64,000 bases of DNA from Marinomonas rhizomae. GTDB lineage: Bacteria > Pseudomonadota > Gammaproteobacteria > Pseudomonadales > Marinomonadaceae. Positions within the stretch are counted from its first letter, which is position 1. Every line of letters starts with the position of its first letter. Position numbers and translations under genes: made by a program. Below the pieces are notes generated by a model that worked only from the letters and a program-made list of their open reading frames with translations, ran no database searches and was not told the DNA's origin. The stretch covers positions 2,418,001 through 2,482,000 of the forward strand of contig NZ_CP073343.1 of the NCBI RefSeq assembly GCF_024397855.1, read 5' to 3'. This document shows positions 26,935 to 36,176 of the stretch, in pieces.

Positions 26935-28994
26935 TGAGTATGAAAAACAACACATTGAAGGGCATTACATATCAATTTAGACTGAATTCTGAAGTCGAAA
27001 ACAATGCTGTACTTCCAGATTCATTCTTTCACCAAAATGAAAGACCTCATCCCAATTTCGTGGTAGCAAGGGACTCAAATCAAAAGCCAATTTCTGTGTA
27101 CAAAGACAACAAATGGGATTGGACAGCCTATCATCCTTATTCAAATAATTTCATTTTAGATTTCACTACCTGGCATGGTGGGAATCTTACTCAACACGCT
27201 TTTGAAATCGTAAATGAACTGAAATGGTTAATGTTTATAGTCTTTTGGATATCCAATGGCAGAAGTAAAGCGGCATCAACTATTTATATTTACATGAGAC
27301 TATTTAATAAACTAGCTGTATACGCAACAAGCGAAAATGTAAAAGTCGCCACAATCCTTCAAGAGCCAAAAATGGCATCAAAGTTTCTAGATAAATACGG
27401 CGATTTTTACTCAACCACACTATATTCACTGCTCAATATCATTAAAACTGAAACAGAGTCGGTGACTAGTATTAGAAGCCTTCCCTCGAAATCACTAAAC
27501 GCAATCAGCATAAGATCACAAAAGTATTATACCAGCCACAATCAGCACCCTCCAATTCCGACAAAAATACTCACTAGATTGCTTGGTCAAATAGATATAG
27601 CGCTTACTGAATTTGATAAATATTCAGAAGAATATCTCAATCTTACTGGTCGTATTTTAGACAACAACCAACTGGGTATAAACAGAAGCTCTCAATCCGA
27701 GATTTTTAAAAAAGAGGGTATTAAAAAAGAGTTTCACAAACATTACCGTCCAATATTTAAAGATATCATCAGTGAAACATCTATTAGTGAGTATCTATTA
27801 AAAAATAACATTAACTCAAAAAAACAGTTGTTGAAACATCTAGGAGACATACTATTCCTGGCAAAGATCAATGTATTAGCGTATAGCGGTATGCGGCATA
27901 TGGAGGCTGCAAACGTAAAATACGATTGTCTAGAAATATTTTTCCAACACAATAAAGAACATTATTTGGTTAGAGGAGAAACTACCAAGCTAAATCACGG
28001 AATCGTTAAACAAGCGAAATGGGTGATCTCAACCGAAGCTGTAAGCGCTATCAAGATTGCCAAGAAAATAGCCAAATTCACATATAAAAAGCTAAAGCTG
28101 TATAATGGTACCGAGGAATCAATCAATAACCTGTTGTTGTTTCCAGGCCTTAGAGCACTCAACGCACGCGATATTATTACCTCTCTTAAGCCTGAAAACG
28201 TGAAATATATTTCCAAACCAATGGCGTTAAGCTCAGTAATAAAGGATTCTCCTAGTTCCCCTATTCTTGCTAATCTAATTTCTTACATAACCGAAGAGGA
28301 TATTAGAGAGCTTGAACAAATTGATGCACATAGGGATTGGCGCTCTGAAAAGAAGTTTGTGATTGGGAAAGAATGGACAATTACAGCACACCAATTCCGA
28401 AGATCTTTAGCCTTATATGCAACAAATAGTGGCCTTGTCTCGCTGCCTTCGCTAAGAAGACAACTACAACACATTACCAACGAAATGAGCGCCTACTATT
28501 CCAAGGGAAGCAGCTTTGCAAAAGATATCCTTGGATGCGATTCTGATTTTGTTAGTGAATATCAAAAAACCATTCCAGAATCAGAGGCTTTGTCATATAT
28601 CAAGAATATTCTTTTATCTGATGAGAAGTTATTTGGTGCACACGGAGCCTGGCTGTCAGTCAATAAAGATAAAAGTAGCAGCATTTTTTTCCAGGACCGA
28701 GACGAAACCAAAAAGAAATTTGAGAACGGACAGCTTCATTATCAAGAAACTGTTATTGGTGGATGTACAGGAACTAGCCAATGTATTGAAAGAGCTACTA
28801 GGTCTATTGTCGCATGTGTTGAGTGTGCAGGAGGTATAATTGTTTCTTCTAAGCTAGATAAGGTAATCAGCTCACAAGAGTCTGTTGTAAGTTCATTACA
28901 GCATGATTCTATTGTCTACAGGACGGAAAAAGATGATCTGGACAAACTGATAGTCGTTAGGGAACGAATCAAAATGAAAAACCTAGAGGTGTAA
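26934..28994 (+). CDS. Tyrosine recombinase 3 of the island
   Basis: 686 residues, starting at a GTG one base into the previous stop (TAGTG) with AGGAG seven bases upstream. The active-site residues are all present: SGMRHMEAANV (Arg I), TAHQFRRSLALYA (HxxR) and LRRQLQHITNEMSAYYSKGS (His and Tyr). CTGTSQCIERATRSIVACVECAGG near the C-terminus is a probable zinc-binding segment, as in recombinase 2. It is the only one of the three recombinases that looks catalytically complete and uninterrupted. Confidence 0.82.
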   Translation: MSMKNNTLKGITYQFRLNSEVENNAVLPDSFFHQNERPHPNFVVARDSNQKPISVYKDNKWDWTAYHPYSNNFILDFTTWHGGNLTQHAFEIVNELKWLMFIVFWISNGRSKAASTIYIYMRLFNKLAVYATSENVKVATILQEPKMASKFLDKYGDFYSTTLYSLLNIIKTETESVTSIRSLPSKSLNAISIRSQKYYTSHNQHPPIPTKILTRLLGQIDIALTEFDKYSEEYLNLTGRILDNNQLGINRSSQSEIFKKEGIKKEFHKHYRPIFKDIISETSISEYLLKNNINSKKQLLKHLGDILFLAKINVLAYSGMRHMEAANVKYDCLEIFFQHNKEHYLVRGETTKLNHGIVKQAKWVISTEAVSAIKIAKKIAKFTYKKLKLYNGTEESINNLLLFPGLRALNARDIITSLKPENVKYISKPMALSSVIKDSPSSPILANLISYITEEDIRELEQIDAHRDWRSEKKFVIGKEWTITAHQFRRSLALYATNSGLVSLPSLRRQLQHITNEMSAYYSKGSSFAKDILGCDSDFVSEYQKTIPESEALSYIKNILLSDEKLFGAHGAWLSVNKDKSSSIFFQDRDETKKKFENGQLHYQETVIGGCTGTSQCIERATRSIVACVECAGGIIVSSKLDKVISSQESVVSSLQHDSIVYRTEKDDLDKLIVVRERIKMKNLEV

Positions 28995-28997
28995 AAT

Positions 28998-29372
28998 ATG
29001 TCGAACGTTTTAAATGAATACTACGAAGCTCTGGATCGGCTGAAGACGAACAAGACTATTAGAGTACCCACAGGTACAAAGATTTCAAAAGATTCGGTGG
29101 CTTTAGAGGCTGGACGAAAAAGAGGCTCTATCAAGAATTCGAGAGCAATTTTTTCTCACTTGATAACGGATATCACAACAGCCACGCAAGAAAAAAAAAC
29201 TAAAACAAACACCAACCAAGCCCAACTTGAAAAAGTTAAAACGGAGAAAAATAGATACAAAAAGCTTTACGAAGAAAGCCTGGGCAGAGAGCTTTCAATG
29301 CTTCGTCAAATTGACATATTGCGAACAGAACTCTCAGAAATGAAGAAGTTTAATATTAGGGTCGTTAAATAA
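28998..29372 (+). CDS. TnpC-like small accessory protein (DUF6262-like)
   Basis: 124 residues, 3 bases after recombinase 3. N-terminal region with a possible helix-turn-helix (ISKDSVALEAGRKRGSIKN), then a long coiled coil (KKTKTNTNQAQLEKVKTEKN... to the C-terminus). The size and order match TnpC of Tn554 (about 125 residues), which follows TnpA and TnpB and affects frequency and orientation of transposition. Likely DNA-binding accessory factor of the recombination module. Confidence 0.7.
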   Translation: MSNVLNEYYEALDRLKTNKTIRVPTGTKISKDSVALEAGRKRGSIKNSRAIFSHLITDITTATQEKKTKTNTNQAQLEKVKTEKNRYKKLYEESLGRELSMLRQIDILRTELSEMKKFNIRVVK

Positions 29373-29755
29373 TACCTGACCATTGGTTAGCACTCTCTTT
29401 ACTTAGCTCCAAAATTAAAAGAGACAATATTGCATTCCCCATTAATTGTTTTCTACATAAATGCTGGGCCGAAAATAAGAGTGACATAAAGTTGAGATGA
29501 CGCTGCAAACATAAACCTCTTGTTCCTGCAAAAGAAAACAAAAGACTATATGTTTTTTAGGAAAGAGTGCTATGCGGGCTTTAGAGCCGACGCTTACATT
29601 TAAAAGCGGAATATCCAAATGACCTGACTAACCAATCGGTAGAAACCATAGTTTGTAGTTATATTGGATTCTTTAACTACGAACTATGGAATTCAGCGAT
29701 TGAATATTTAACATCAGCTCAAAGCACCAAAGATTGCAGAACGTGGTTAAGCTGA
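29373..29755. other. Intergenic region of about 380 bases between the recombinase module and the nuclease operon
   Basis: No ORF of credible composition. It separates the plus-strand recombinase genes from the minus-strand restriction operon and contains one long inverted repeat, listed separately. Confidence 0.6.
29646..29689. repeat. 16-bp imperfect inverted repeat
   Basis: CCATAGTTTGTAGTTA (29,646-29,661) pairs with TAACTACGAACTATGG (29,674-29,689), one mismatch, 12-base spacer. It lies between converging transcription units, so it could be a bidirectional terminator (without T-run) or a protein-binding site. Confidence 0.6.
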
Positions 29756-31063
29756 CTATTCATGTTTCTTTATAAGCCTTCCCGTAGTGTTGTTTATTCG
29801 ATACTGAGTGATGCTTCCATCGATGATCCGTCTAACGACCTCTCTAGCAGTGTCTAAAGGGACAGAAAACCATTCTTTAGGGTGATAAGCTTTTCCGTCT
29901 TTACCAACCAGAGTCATTTTTAGACGTTGAGCATGGAGAAAGCCATGAATCAGGCTTTCAAACTTGTGAGGGTTCAGATTATAACATTCCATCGAAGCCA
30001 ATATCCTTATAGGGCCTTCTAAAAAGGCAGTGTCCCGTTCAGCATTTTTTGTTCTCTCTTCAACGGTAAGTTCTGTATAGCCTATTTTGACTAGATTAGG
30101 GATTCCTTTTAGTTCAGTTTTTTCACTTTTTGTGGTGACGAAATAAATCTGGCCTGCTCGTTTGTCTTTGTGGGATATATTGTTAAAGGCATCCTCCACA
30201 GATTCAGCTTCTCGAACAATTCTTCTGCCACTTTCATCTTCATAAAGTCTTTTACTAAGAGAGTGTAGTAGAAGGTTGGATTCTGTTCCGTTCTCAAAAA
30301 TGACTCTTAATCTTGGATCATACCGGCCTTCATTATTTGTTCTATATTCACCAATACTGTCTATTAGGCAAACTACCCCTTTAAGAATAAAGGAATCACC
30401 TTCATTGATTTTGGTTGCTTGAGTAAAGCGGGCAGTTTTGATTCTTTCTGCTCTCAACCCGTCATGTATACCATTGAAAATATTTTCAAATTGATAGAAG
30501 TCTTCGCAAGTACGGCGTTGAGCAATCTCATCAGGAGCTTCTCTATTTGAATCAAACTGAATATGGACAGGATCAAAGAGAGAGGAGTCACCTAAATCAA
30601 TATCTGCAAATTCCGCACTAGCAAAAATATCGTCTAATGAGGTTACCTCTTCAGCTAACGAGGTTTTGTCCGCCATCATGGCTTTTTTAGGCTGCTCTAT
30701 GATGGTTTCGTCGACCAAACCTGGACATGAAGTATCATCGATACCTTTAATATTATTTACTTCTGCAAGCAGGCCATGCCGATCGTATGATTTTAAACTT
30801 ACGCGGAAGTCATGGTTCTCCAAGTATCCCTTTAAACTACGAGCCAATAGCTTTTCAGCTAGATCTCCTTCGTTGGATGGGGGTCTTCCATGTTGATCTA
30901 TGAACTCGTTAATATTTTCAAACTTGGATACCTCCAGTGGTGCACTAACACTGGATCGTTTGGCTTGAACATCTAAAAGTCCAAATTCATCTAACCCTTC
31001 AAAAATATCATCCAAAGAAGGGCGTAATGTCCTCTTCCTCTTATCATGATCGATTGGTGGCAT
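29756..31063 (-). CDS. GIY-YIG nuclease family protein (T5orf172-type domain)
   Basis: 435 residues. The N-terminal 220 residues are acidic and low in motifs; 220-290 may form an SH3-like strand region (EGDSFILKGVVCLIDSIG). The C-terminal ~130 residues form a T5orf172/GIY-YIG domain: GQIYFVTTKSEK, LVKIGYTELTVEERTKNAERD, then HKFESLIHGFLHAQRL and WFSVPLDTA. Third gene of an operon with the helicase (11-base gap) and DNA methyltransferase. It is the probable cleaving component of that system. Confidence 0.8.
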   Translation of the reverse strand: MPPIDHDKRKRTLRPSLDDIFEGLDEFGLLDVQAKRSSVSAPLEVSKFENINEFIDQHGRPPSNEGDLAEKLLARSLKGYLENHDFRVSLKSYDRHGLLAEVNNIKGIDDTSCPGLVDETIIEQPKKAMMADKTSLAEEVTSLDDIFASAEFADIDLGDSSLFDPVHIQFDSNREAPDEIAQRRTCEDFYQFENIFNGIHDGLRAERIKTARFTQATKINEGDSFILKGVVCLIDSIGEYRTNNEGRYDPRLRVIFENGTESNLLLHSLSKRLYEDESGRRIVREAESVEDAFNNISHKDKRAGQIYFVTTKSEKTELKGIPNLVKIGYTELTVEERTKNAERDTAFLEGPIRILASMECYNLNPHKFESLIHGFLHAQRLKMTLVGKDGKAYHPKEWFSVPLDTAREVVRRIIDGSITQYRINNTTGRLIKKHE

Positions 31064-31074
31064 CCTGCAGCTCC

Positions 31075-33144
31075 CTAAGCGCTTTTTGGTTGTGATGCTT
31101 TACGTTCTTGTGCCTTACGCTTTAAATAAGCTAAGGCGTCCGCTAAACGACGTTCATATGGGTCGCTGGCTGTTATCGAAGGCTCTTTCCCATTTTCTTT
31201 TCTAAATTCCTGAATACGTGGCCATAAAATAACAACTTCTTCTTCAGACATGTTAGAGCGCATTCCTACCACGGTATCTTGGATAGTTTTCAACACAGAG
31301 GATGTCACTGTTTTCGAAAGGACTTCGTAGGCTCCCTGGAATGGATTTACTTGCTTAATGAGGTCAATGTTTAGATTTTCGATATTAATGAACTTGTTAC
31401 CTATCATGACAAACTTACGATTAGGCTTTGCATCTGGAGTAGGTTGAGTCTGATTAGGCTTCAACACTGCCTCCGAATCCACGGAATATGATGCTTTATC
31501 AGCCTCTACACCCTCAGGTGTCATGATTATGGCACCTTCTGGCAAATCAGACTCATCAAAAAGGCCACCGGTAGATTGAATAACCATAGAAGTGTAAGCG
31601 GCCTCAGCTAACGTTTGAATCTCATCAGCATCCATATCTGGGTACAGTTTTTCTATAACCTTAGGTATTTCGACTTGTTCGAATACTTCTAGATCCGCGT
31701 CGCCAGTTACAACAGGAGCTATAATTTCAGGTTTGTGAAGGATGGCTGCCTTGATGTTATCCATGTTCTCCAATGCTTTAATCACCTTATCTGAAACGGG
31801 TGACGTAGTATCCTCAATGATTACTGTGCCAGGTGCGACATCTTCATCAAGTAAAAGCTTTGACCGTGGCTTGAATGTAACCGAGGGAGCTAAAACTTGC
31901 TCCATCAACAAAGATACCGTGATGGCTTTGAGCATGTTGTTAACAGACACTCTAACATCATCATCTTCCGCATCTGGCTGAGAAATTAAATTCGTAAATT
32001 GAGCATGTGATTTACCTTCGCAGTCCCTTGTTGATCGCCCAATAATCTGAATTATTTCTGTTAAAGATGATCGGTATCCTATAGTTAAAACATGCTCGCA
32101 CCAAGGCCAATCAAAGCCTTCTTTTGCCATGCCTAAAGCAATAATAATATCAACATCATCAGCTTTTGTTACATTTCGGAGATAGTTTTGTACTTCAATG
32201 CGTGTTGGTCCATCATCAACTAAGTCCGCGACTTTAAACAAGCGGCCTGCGTCATCTTTCACGGTGATAATGCCAGTCATCGGGTCTTTTTCAATGACTG
32301 TACCAATCGCTTGAAGAATGTAATCAACTTCAGCCAATTTATCTTTGGTGGACTCTACTGCATTGACATTAGGGATATGAACGATAGTCTTTTTGGAGGT
32401 ATCTAGAACACCGGATAGAGCTTCTGTGTAGCGACCCTTATAGAAGTGATAACCAATACCTAGCGATTTAAGATACCGATAGCCATTTAATTGCTCGTAG
32501 TAAGAATAAGTGACCTGAGTGAATTTTTCTTCATCTTCAGGAAGTAAAATAGGGACTGCATCACCACGAAAATATGACCCTGTCATTGCAATGATATGTG
32601 CGTTTGAGTGGTTCATTATGCCATCAATTAATCCACCCAAACGGTTTTCTCCATCTACTGAAGTGTGATGAAACTCGTCAATGGCAACGACCGTGTCAGA
32701 GAAGTCTATGGGGCTCATTTCTTGATAAGCAAAGCGTAGCGTAGCATGCGTACAAACCATAATACCGGCATCAGGATCACTCATGAACCGAATGAACGCT
32801 TTAACCTTATTGTCTTCGCCGCCTGGTATACAGAGGTTATAGCTCGCTTGTACTTTCCAATCAGCAAAGAATCCATAGCTCATCAAATCGGTATCTTTAA
32901 AAGAGCCGCCAATTGACATTTCTGGCACAGCCACAATAACTTTTTTCAATCCTTGCTTGTTTAGCTTATCCAGCCCTAAAAACATTAAAGCACGAGACTT
33001 ACCAGATGCCGGTGGCGCTTTTAATAGTAGATATTGAGCATCACGCGCTTCGAATGCACGGGCCTGCATTTCACGCATTCCCATCGAGTTTAAATTAGAG
33101 CTCTTGCCTGTTTGCTTGTACTGGACTGTTAATAAATCTGCCAT
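31075..33144 (-). CDS. DEAD/DEAH-box (SF2) helicase of a putative restriction operon
   Basis: 689 residues from the ATG at 33,144 (GGAG upstream; a GTG at 33,150 is too close to it). Helicase motifs: Walker A APPASGKSR (43-51), motif II IDEFHHTS (about 158), motif III TGSYF, and motif VI QIIGRSTRD (about 366). The C-terminal third is an extension ending in a charged helix-rich tail (RRLADALAYLKRKAQERKA). It starts two bases after the methyltransferase stop. The composition (ResIII-like translocase plus a separate nuclease) resembles ATP-dependent restriction enzymes. Confidence 0.87.
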   Translation of the reverse strand: MADLLTVQYKQTGKSSNLNSMGMREMQARAFEARDAQYLLLKAPPASGKSRALMFLGLDKLNKQGLKKVIVAVPEMSIGGSFKDTDLMSYGFFADWKVQASYNLCIPGGEDNKVKAFIRFMSDPDAGIMVCTHATLRFAYQEMSPIDFSDTVVAIDEFHHTSVDGENRLGGLIDGIMNHSNAHIIAMTGSYFRGDAVPILLPEDEEKFTQVTYSYYEQLNGYRYLKSLGIGYHFYKGRYTEALSGVLDTSKKTIVHIPNVNAVESTKDKLAEVDYILQAIGTVIEKDPMTGIITVKDDAGRLFKVADLVDDGPTRIEVQNYLRNVTKADDVDIIIALGMAKEGFDWPWCEHVLTIGYRSSLTEIIQIIGRSTRDCEGKSHAQFTNLISQPDAEDDDVRVSVNNMLKAITVSLLMEQVLAPSVTFKPRSKLLLDEDVAPGTVIIEDTTSPVSDKVIKALENMDNIKAAILHKPEIIAPVVTGDADLEVFEQVEIPKVIEKLYPDMDADEIQTLAEAAYTSMVIQSTGGLFDESDLPEGAIIMTPEGVEADKASYSVDSEAVLKPNQTQPTPDAKPNRKFVMIGNKFINIENLNIDLIKQVNPFQGAYEVLSKTVTSSVLKTIQDTVVGMRSNMSEEEVVILWPRIQEFRKENGKEPSITASDPYERRLADALAYLKRKAQERKASQPKSA

Positions 33145-33146
33145 TA

Positions 33147-35891
33147 TCACTTACTCCGTGTGGTTTTCTTTTTTACGGGTTTTTTTACTTTTTCTTCAGC
33201 TATGAGTGCATCATAACGGTTAAAAAGATGCTCTAGGCGCTCTGAGGCATCTCTGAACGGCTTATCACGGTAAAGCACCTCAATAGCTTTATCCAAGGCT
33301 CTATGAGCATTAAGCAAAGGCTCAGGTATTTTAATGGGGTCGTAGAGATCAGCCAATGATTTATCAGGGAAGTCTTCACGGATTAGTAGGATCTCTTCTG
33401 CTAAAGTCTCAATCTCAGCACGTTGTTTTTCGTTGATTTTAGGCCAAGGGAAGGTGTTATAGACTAATGTGGCAGAATAACGATAATCACTTTTTAAACG
33501 ACCAGCGACTGTTCGCATCCAATCATTATGCATTTCAGATGTAAGGACGCCGAACTCATAAAGAGTTGCGTTTGGGATCATTTGATTTGAATCAGTTGAA
33601 ATTACTGATGCATCAAAAAAGCCTATAGGTATATATGGCCTACGCTCGGACGATACACGAGGTACTAATATATACGAACCTTCTTTGGGGTGCCGTACTT
33701 CGCCAAACAAATGAGGTGTTCTTGCTATTTTTTTTGTGGCGGCTTTTCTACTATTTTCGCGCATTTCTTGCACTAGCTGTATTCTTGCGTTCGTCAAAGG
33801 TAGTTTGTTTATATCTTCAGTAGTTGCTCCAATAAACCATAAACACCAACGCTCTTTGGATTGGATGAATTCTTGAGCACCTAAAAGTTTTTTTATCCAC
33901 ATCCCAGCTTCTGGCTCTGATGTCAATAGATGGTTCTTTTCGTCAGTTGTAAGTAAAAGGTGACCGCCATCTACGGGCTTATTTCCATAAATCATTAATG
34001 GGATTTCTGATATCGGCTTAGTTCTGCTAGAAACAATAATATCCTTTGCATCCACTAGATACGGATTTATGTTTTTTACAGCGACCTTATGAACAGAATC
34101 CTCTTCAACCGCCTTAAATATAGTTTTGTTATTTATCTCTAAAGTATTAGCAACCCCAATTACCACAACATGGACTGCAGCATTTTGTTTAGCGTGATTT
34201 TTCCAAGTAAAAGTCTGATGAGCAAATCGGATTTTTAGTTCTTTGTCTAAAATAGGTTTCCATAAAGTAGATACTTGATCTCCTTGGCAGATTGAATTCG
34301 TCGAAACCAATGCAAATTCAGCATTAACACCTGATATGTATTGAGCACTTTTCCAAAACCAACAAGCCACTAAGTCAAGCATGCCAAATGATTTAAAATC
34401 AGAAAAGACATAAGCCATATCTTCATTTTGTGCATCACTACGCCCACCACTCCCTAAAAATGGTGGGTTACCACAAATATAGACCTCATATAAGCTTCCA
34501 TTTTGCTCTTCTGGAGGGCATACGCTCTCCCAATCCAGTCGCAGCGCATTCCCACAGATAATATTACCTGAATCACGAAGTGGCAAAGTGGGCTCTGCAT
34601 ATCCAAATATGTCTTTGAACTCCATATTCATTTGATGCTCGGCAAGCCATAAAGACAAAACTGCAACTTCATGAGCAAAGTCATCAATTTCTATGCCGTA
34701 AAACTGAGATAGTCGAATTTCTGAAGAATACATCACCACTTGTTTTGATGCTTCATTTAGTGAATTCATCACTGCCATCTCAAATTTTCGTAACTCTTTA
34801 TATGCAATGATTAAGAAGTTGCCTGAGCCACACGCAGGATCAAAAATTCGAAAATTTTGGAGACGAAGAAGTAATTCTTTTAGTTTGTTCTCACTTTTAC
34901 GTGACCTTTCCAGCTCGGCATAAAGTTTGTCGAGAAATAGAGGCTGTATGACTTTCATGATGTTGGAAACAGAAGTGTAATGCTGTCCTAAATTCCCACG
35001 TTGCTCTTCGTCAATAACTGCTTGAAACATCGATCCGAAAATATCAGGGTTAATCTCAGACCAATTTAAAGAGCCACAATCAATCAACAGGCGACGAGCC
35101 TTACGTCCAAATTCAGGAATAGGCTCATCATCACGAAATAGCCCACCATTTACGTAAGGAAATGCTTTAAGGTGAATCGGTAACTTTAGACGTTCTGGAT
35201 CTTTGTCATTTAAGTTCAAAACAGTAAATAAATCAGTAAAAAACTGATCAACGTCAGAGCCGTCATCTTTAGTAGCAGATTGTATGGCAGTTGTTAGCTG
35301 GTTTTTTTCAAAGATACCGGTGTCTTCGGCATAAAAACAAAAAAGCAAGCGGGTTAGAAAGACATTTAATGCATGAATATCTTCAGCTTTAGAAAGGTCA
35401 TTACGTTCACGTATAAGGTCGAACAGCTGTCCCATTTTCTCGGAGGCTTTGACGTCTGCTGGGTGCTCTGAATACATGACTGCTTTTTCATAACCGGCAA
35501 GCGGAAGAAAGAACGCATAATTCTTATCTAGCTCGCTTAGGGAGATATCAAGGCGCTCTTCAGCAGATAGGTCCAAAGCTACTAGGCGTTTAAAATCAGT
35601 CACCATGACAAAACGAATGTCATTTTTTCTAATTGCATTACTGTTTTTAAGTAATTCCGCCTCGCGGTCTAAATCAGTGTTTTCTGATGTAGCTCGAAAA
35701 TAAAGCTTCTTCTTCAATCCTATGTCGCTACCTTCACCGACATTACGAGTATCGCCACTATTTCTTAACCGAGTAATGGTACTTTTAGGAAAGCCATAGG
35801 CGTCTAAAAAAGAAAAAATAAACTCTTTTAGATTGATATTTGAACAAAATTGCTCCAATGACTCAATAATACGTGCCTGACTTATCGCCAT
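33147..35891 (-). CDS. Class I SAM-dependent DNA adenine methyltransferase (MmeI-like architecture)
   Basis: 914 residues. SAM motif FDPACGSGNFL at about 350-360 and catalytic motif IV NPPF at about 474-477, the N6-adenine methyltransferase order. An N-terminal helical region and a region before motif I (GQHYTSVSNIMKVIQPLFLDKL) resemble the spacer of MmeI-type enzymes; the C-terminal half (about 600-900) should hold target recognition. No clear endonuclease motif was seen in it, which fits nuclease activity being on the separate GIY-YIG protein. First gene of the operon, AGGAG upstream, divergent from the Gabija-like genes across 285 bases. Confidence 0.88.
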   Translation of the reverse strand: MAISQARIIESLEQFCSNINLKEFIFSFLDAYGFPKSTITRLRNSGDTRNVGEGSDIGLKKKLYFRATSENTDLDREAELLKNSNAIRKNDIRFVMVTDFKRLVALDLSAEERLDISLSELDKNYAFFLPLAGYEKAVMYSEHPADVKASEKMGQLFDLIRERNDLSKAEDIHALNVFLTRLLFCFYAEDTGIFEKNQLTTAIQSATKDDGSDVDQFFTDLFTVLNLNDKDPERLKLPIHLKAFPYVNGGLFRDDEPIPEFGRKARRLLIDCGSLNWSEINPDIFGSMFQAVIDEEQRGNLGQHYTSVSNIMKVIQPLFLDKLYAELERSRKSENKLKELLLRLQNFRIFDPACGSGNFLIIAYKELRKFEMAVMNSLNEASKQVVMYSSEIRLSQFYGIEIDDFAHEVAVLSLWLAEHQMNMEFKDIFGYAEPTLPLRDSGNIICGNALRLDWESVCPPEEQNGSLYEVYICGNPPFLGSGGRSDAQNEDMAYVFSDFKSFGMLDLVACWFWKSAQYISGVNAEFALVSTNSICQGDQVSTLWKPILDKELKIRFAHQTFTWKNHAKQNAAVHVVVIGVANTLEINNKTIFKAVEEDSVHKVAVKNINPYLVDAKDIIVSSRTKPISEIPLMIYGNKPVDGGHLLLTTDEKNHLLTSEPEAGMWIKKLLGAQEFIQSKERWCLWFIGATTEDINKLPLTNARIQLVQEMRENSRKAATKKIARTPHLFGEVRHPKEGSYILVPRVSSERRPYIPIGFFDASVISTDSNQMIPNATLYEFGVLTSEMHNDWMRTVAGRLKSDYRYSATLVYNTFPWPKINEKQRAEIETLAEEILLIREDFPDKSLADLYDPIKIPEPLLNAHRALDKAIEVLYRDKPFRDASERLEHLFNRYDALIAEEKVKKPVKKKTTRSK

Positions 35892-36176
35892 GCATTAGCT
35901 CCTTCTACGGCTTATTCTTGTAGGCCGCTAAAATAATAGGGTGAATTTAATGAACTAAAACAGCACAAAAAATGCACACTTACGTTACTTAAAAATGATA
36001 GCACTTTACGACAGCAGGACCTTCAATTGCTAACACTGAGAGAAATCAGTTCGAGCTTTTGCGCACAAAGTAAATTTTATAATTAATTAATGACCTAAGT
36101 TAATAGGTTTTGTAGATATAAAGCTCCCTCTGAATTAAAGTTATATTAATTAAATTTAATTCTTCGGGGTAGATGG

